From NCBI GenBank assembly GCA_025999435.1, contig BNXH01000082.1:1-6563 (forward strand): 6,563 bases of DNA, in the 5' to 3' direction. The position numbers and the translations under genes are program-made. Positions 6,407 to 6,563 of this stretch are shown here, piece by piece. The stretch comes from Bacteroidia bacterium. Its GTDB lineage: Bacteria; Bacteroidota; Bacteroidia; Bacteroidales; Dysgonomonadaceae. Below the pieces are notes generated by a model, which saw only the letters and a list, made by a program, of their open reading frames with translations, was not told the DNA's origin and made no database searches. The stretch's first letter is position 1, and every line of letters starts with the position of its first letter.

Positions 6407-6563
6407 GGCTAACAGCTAACAGCTAAAGGCTAATTAACTGTAGAGGTTTGTTACTTTTTAGTTAAATTCTGGTTTGTCATGCTGACGACAGGAAGCATCT
6501 CCTGTTTCTTGGGGATCGGGATCCTTCCCTGCGGTCAGGATGACAAAGAGGGTAGCCGCGCGA
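6407..6563. repeat. composite repeat, copy 2 (cut by window end)
   Basis: Module X has four heptamers (GCTAACA, GCTAACA, GCTAAAG, GCTAATT; 6408-6435). Module Y is TTTGTTACTTTTTAGTTAAA (6447-6466). Module Z (6471-6563) reaches exactly the last base of the window, with the same GCCGCGCGA ending as copy 1. In copy 1 this ending runs directly into the next X module, so a third unit may follow beyond the window. Confidence 0.85.
6471..6563. repeat. module Z copy 2: 93-bp palindromic repeat
   Basis: It aligns without gaps to 6308-6400 at an offset of 163, 87 of 93 bases identical. Outer arms are at 6473-6486 and 6534-6547, with internal hairpins at 6487-6506 and about 6510-6531. All six differences from copy 1 are C/T transitions. 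Confidence 0.85.

Noticed and set aside
6202..6563. CRISPR-like array
   Set aside because: The repeats are either 7 bp long with no spacers, or 93 bp long with repeated rather than unique sequence between them. No cas gene is visible.
6308..6563. Insertion sequence with terminal inverted repeats
   Set aside because: The two Z copies are direct, not inverted, and there is no transposase frame between them. The inverted arms lie within each copy.

Overview
The window reads as a piece of a Bacteroidota chromosome, most likely order Bacteroidales (Dysgonomonas or Parabacteroides-like is a guess). The grounds are AT-rich coding sequence, gene starts without Shine-Dalgarno sequences, two good matches to the Bacteroidota promoter -7 element TAnnTTTG, and a long intergenic tract of short AT-rich and palindromic repeats of a style common in that phylum. 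No ribosomal, tRNA or clear mobile-element gene is present.

Layout. Positions 1-359 hold the 3' end of an unrecognised plus-strand gene with a hydrophobic segment. It converges on a minus-strand GNAT acetyltransferase (379-804), leaving only 19 bp between the two stop codons. A 188-bp divergent control region (805-992) follows. It holds a candidate promoter facing each way and a cluster of palindromes around the promoter of a TetR-family regulator (993-1628). Seven bases after the tetR stop begins a 4.2-kb gene (1636-5877) for a 1413-residue protein of the 2-hydroxyacyl-CoA dehydratase activase family. The last 686 bp (5878-6563) have no credible gene. They contain a long-loop inverted repeat, a 16-bp tandem repeat, and two copies of a composite repeat, the second running off the window end.

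How the genes work together. tetR and the large gene look like a two-gene operon read from one promoter that the TetR protein probably controls itself. The large protein carries two ATPase/activase domains (each with the cysteine pair that holds the bridging [4Fe-4S] cluster in such activators), then a four-cysteine motif, then two regions that look like an ancient duplication. Each of these regions has a CxP cysteine, a second cysteine 35-42 residues on, and a late FGC cysteine, a three-cysteine pattern like that of dehydratase or double-cubane-cluster subunits. The simplest reading is a whole activator-plus-catalyst system in one chain. Its substrate is not visible here.

The most interesting items are the single-chain architecture of the large protein, the palindrome cluster that also decides the tetR start codon, and the composite 3' repeat. 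The repeat's palindromic part folds on paper into a three-way junction, and its two copies differ only by C/T transitions, most of which keep pairing.
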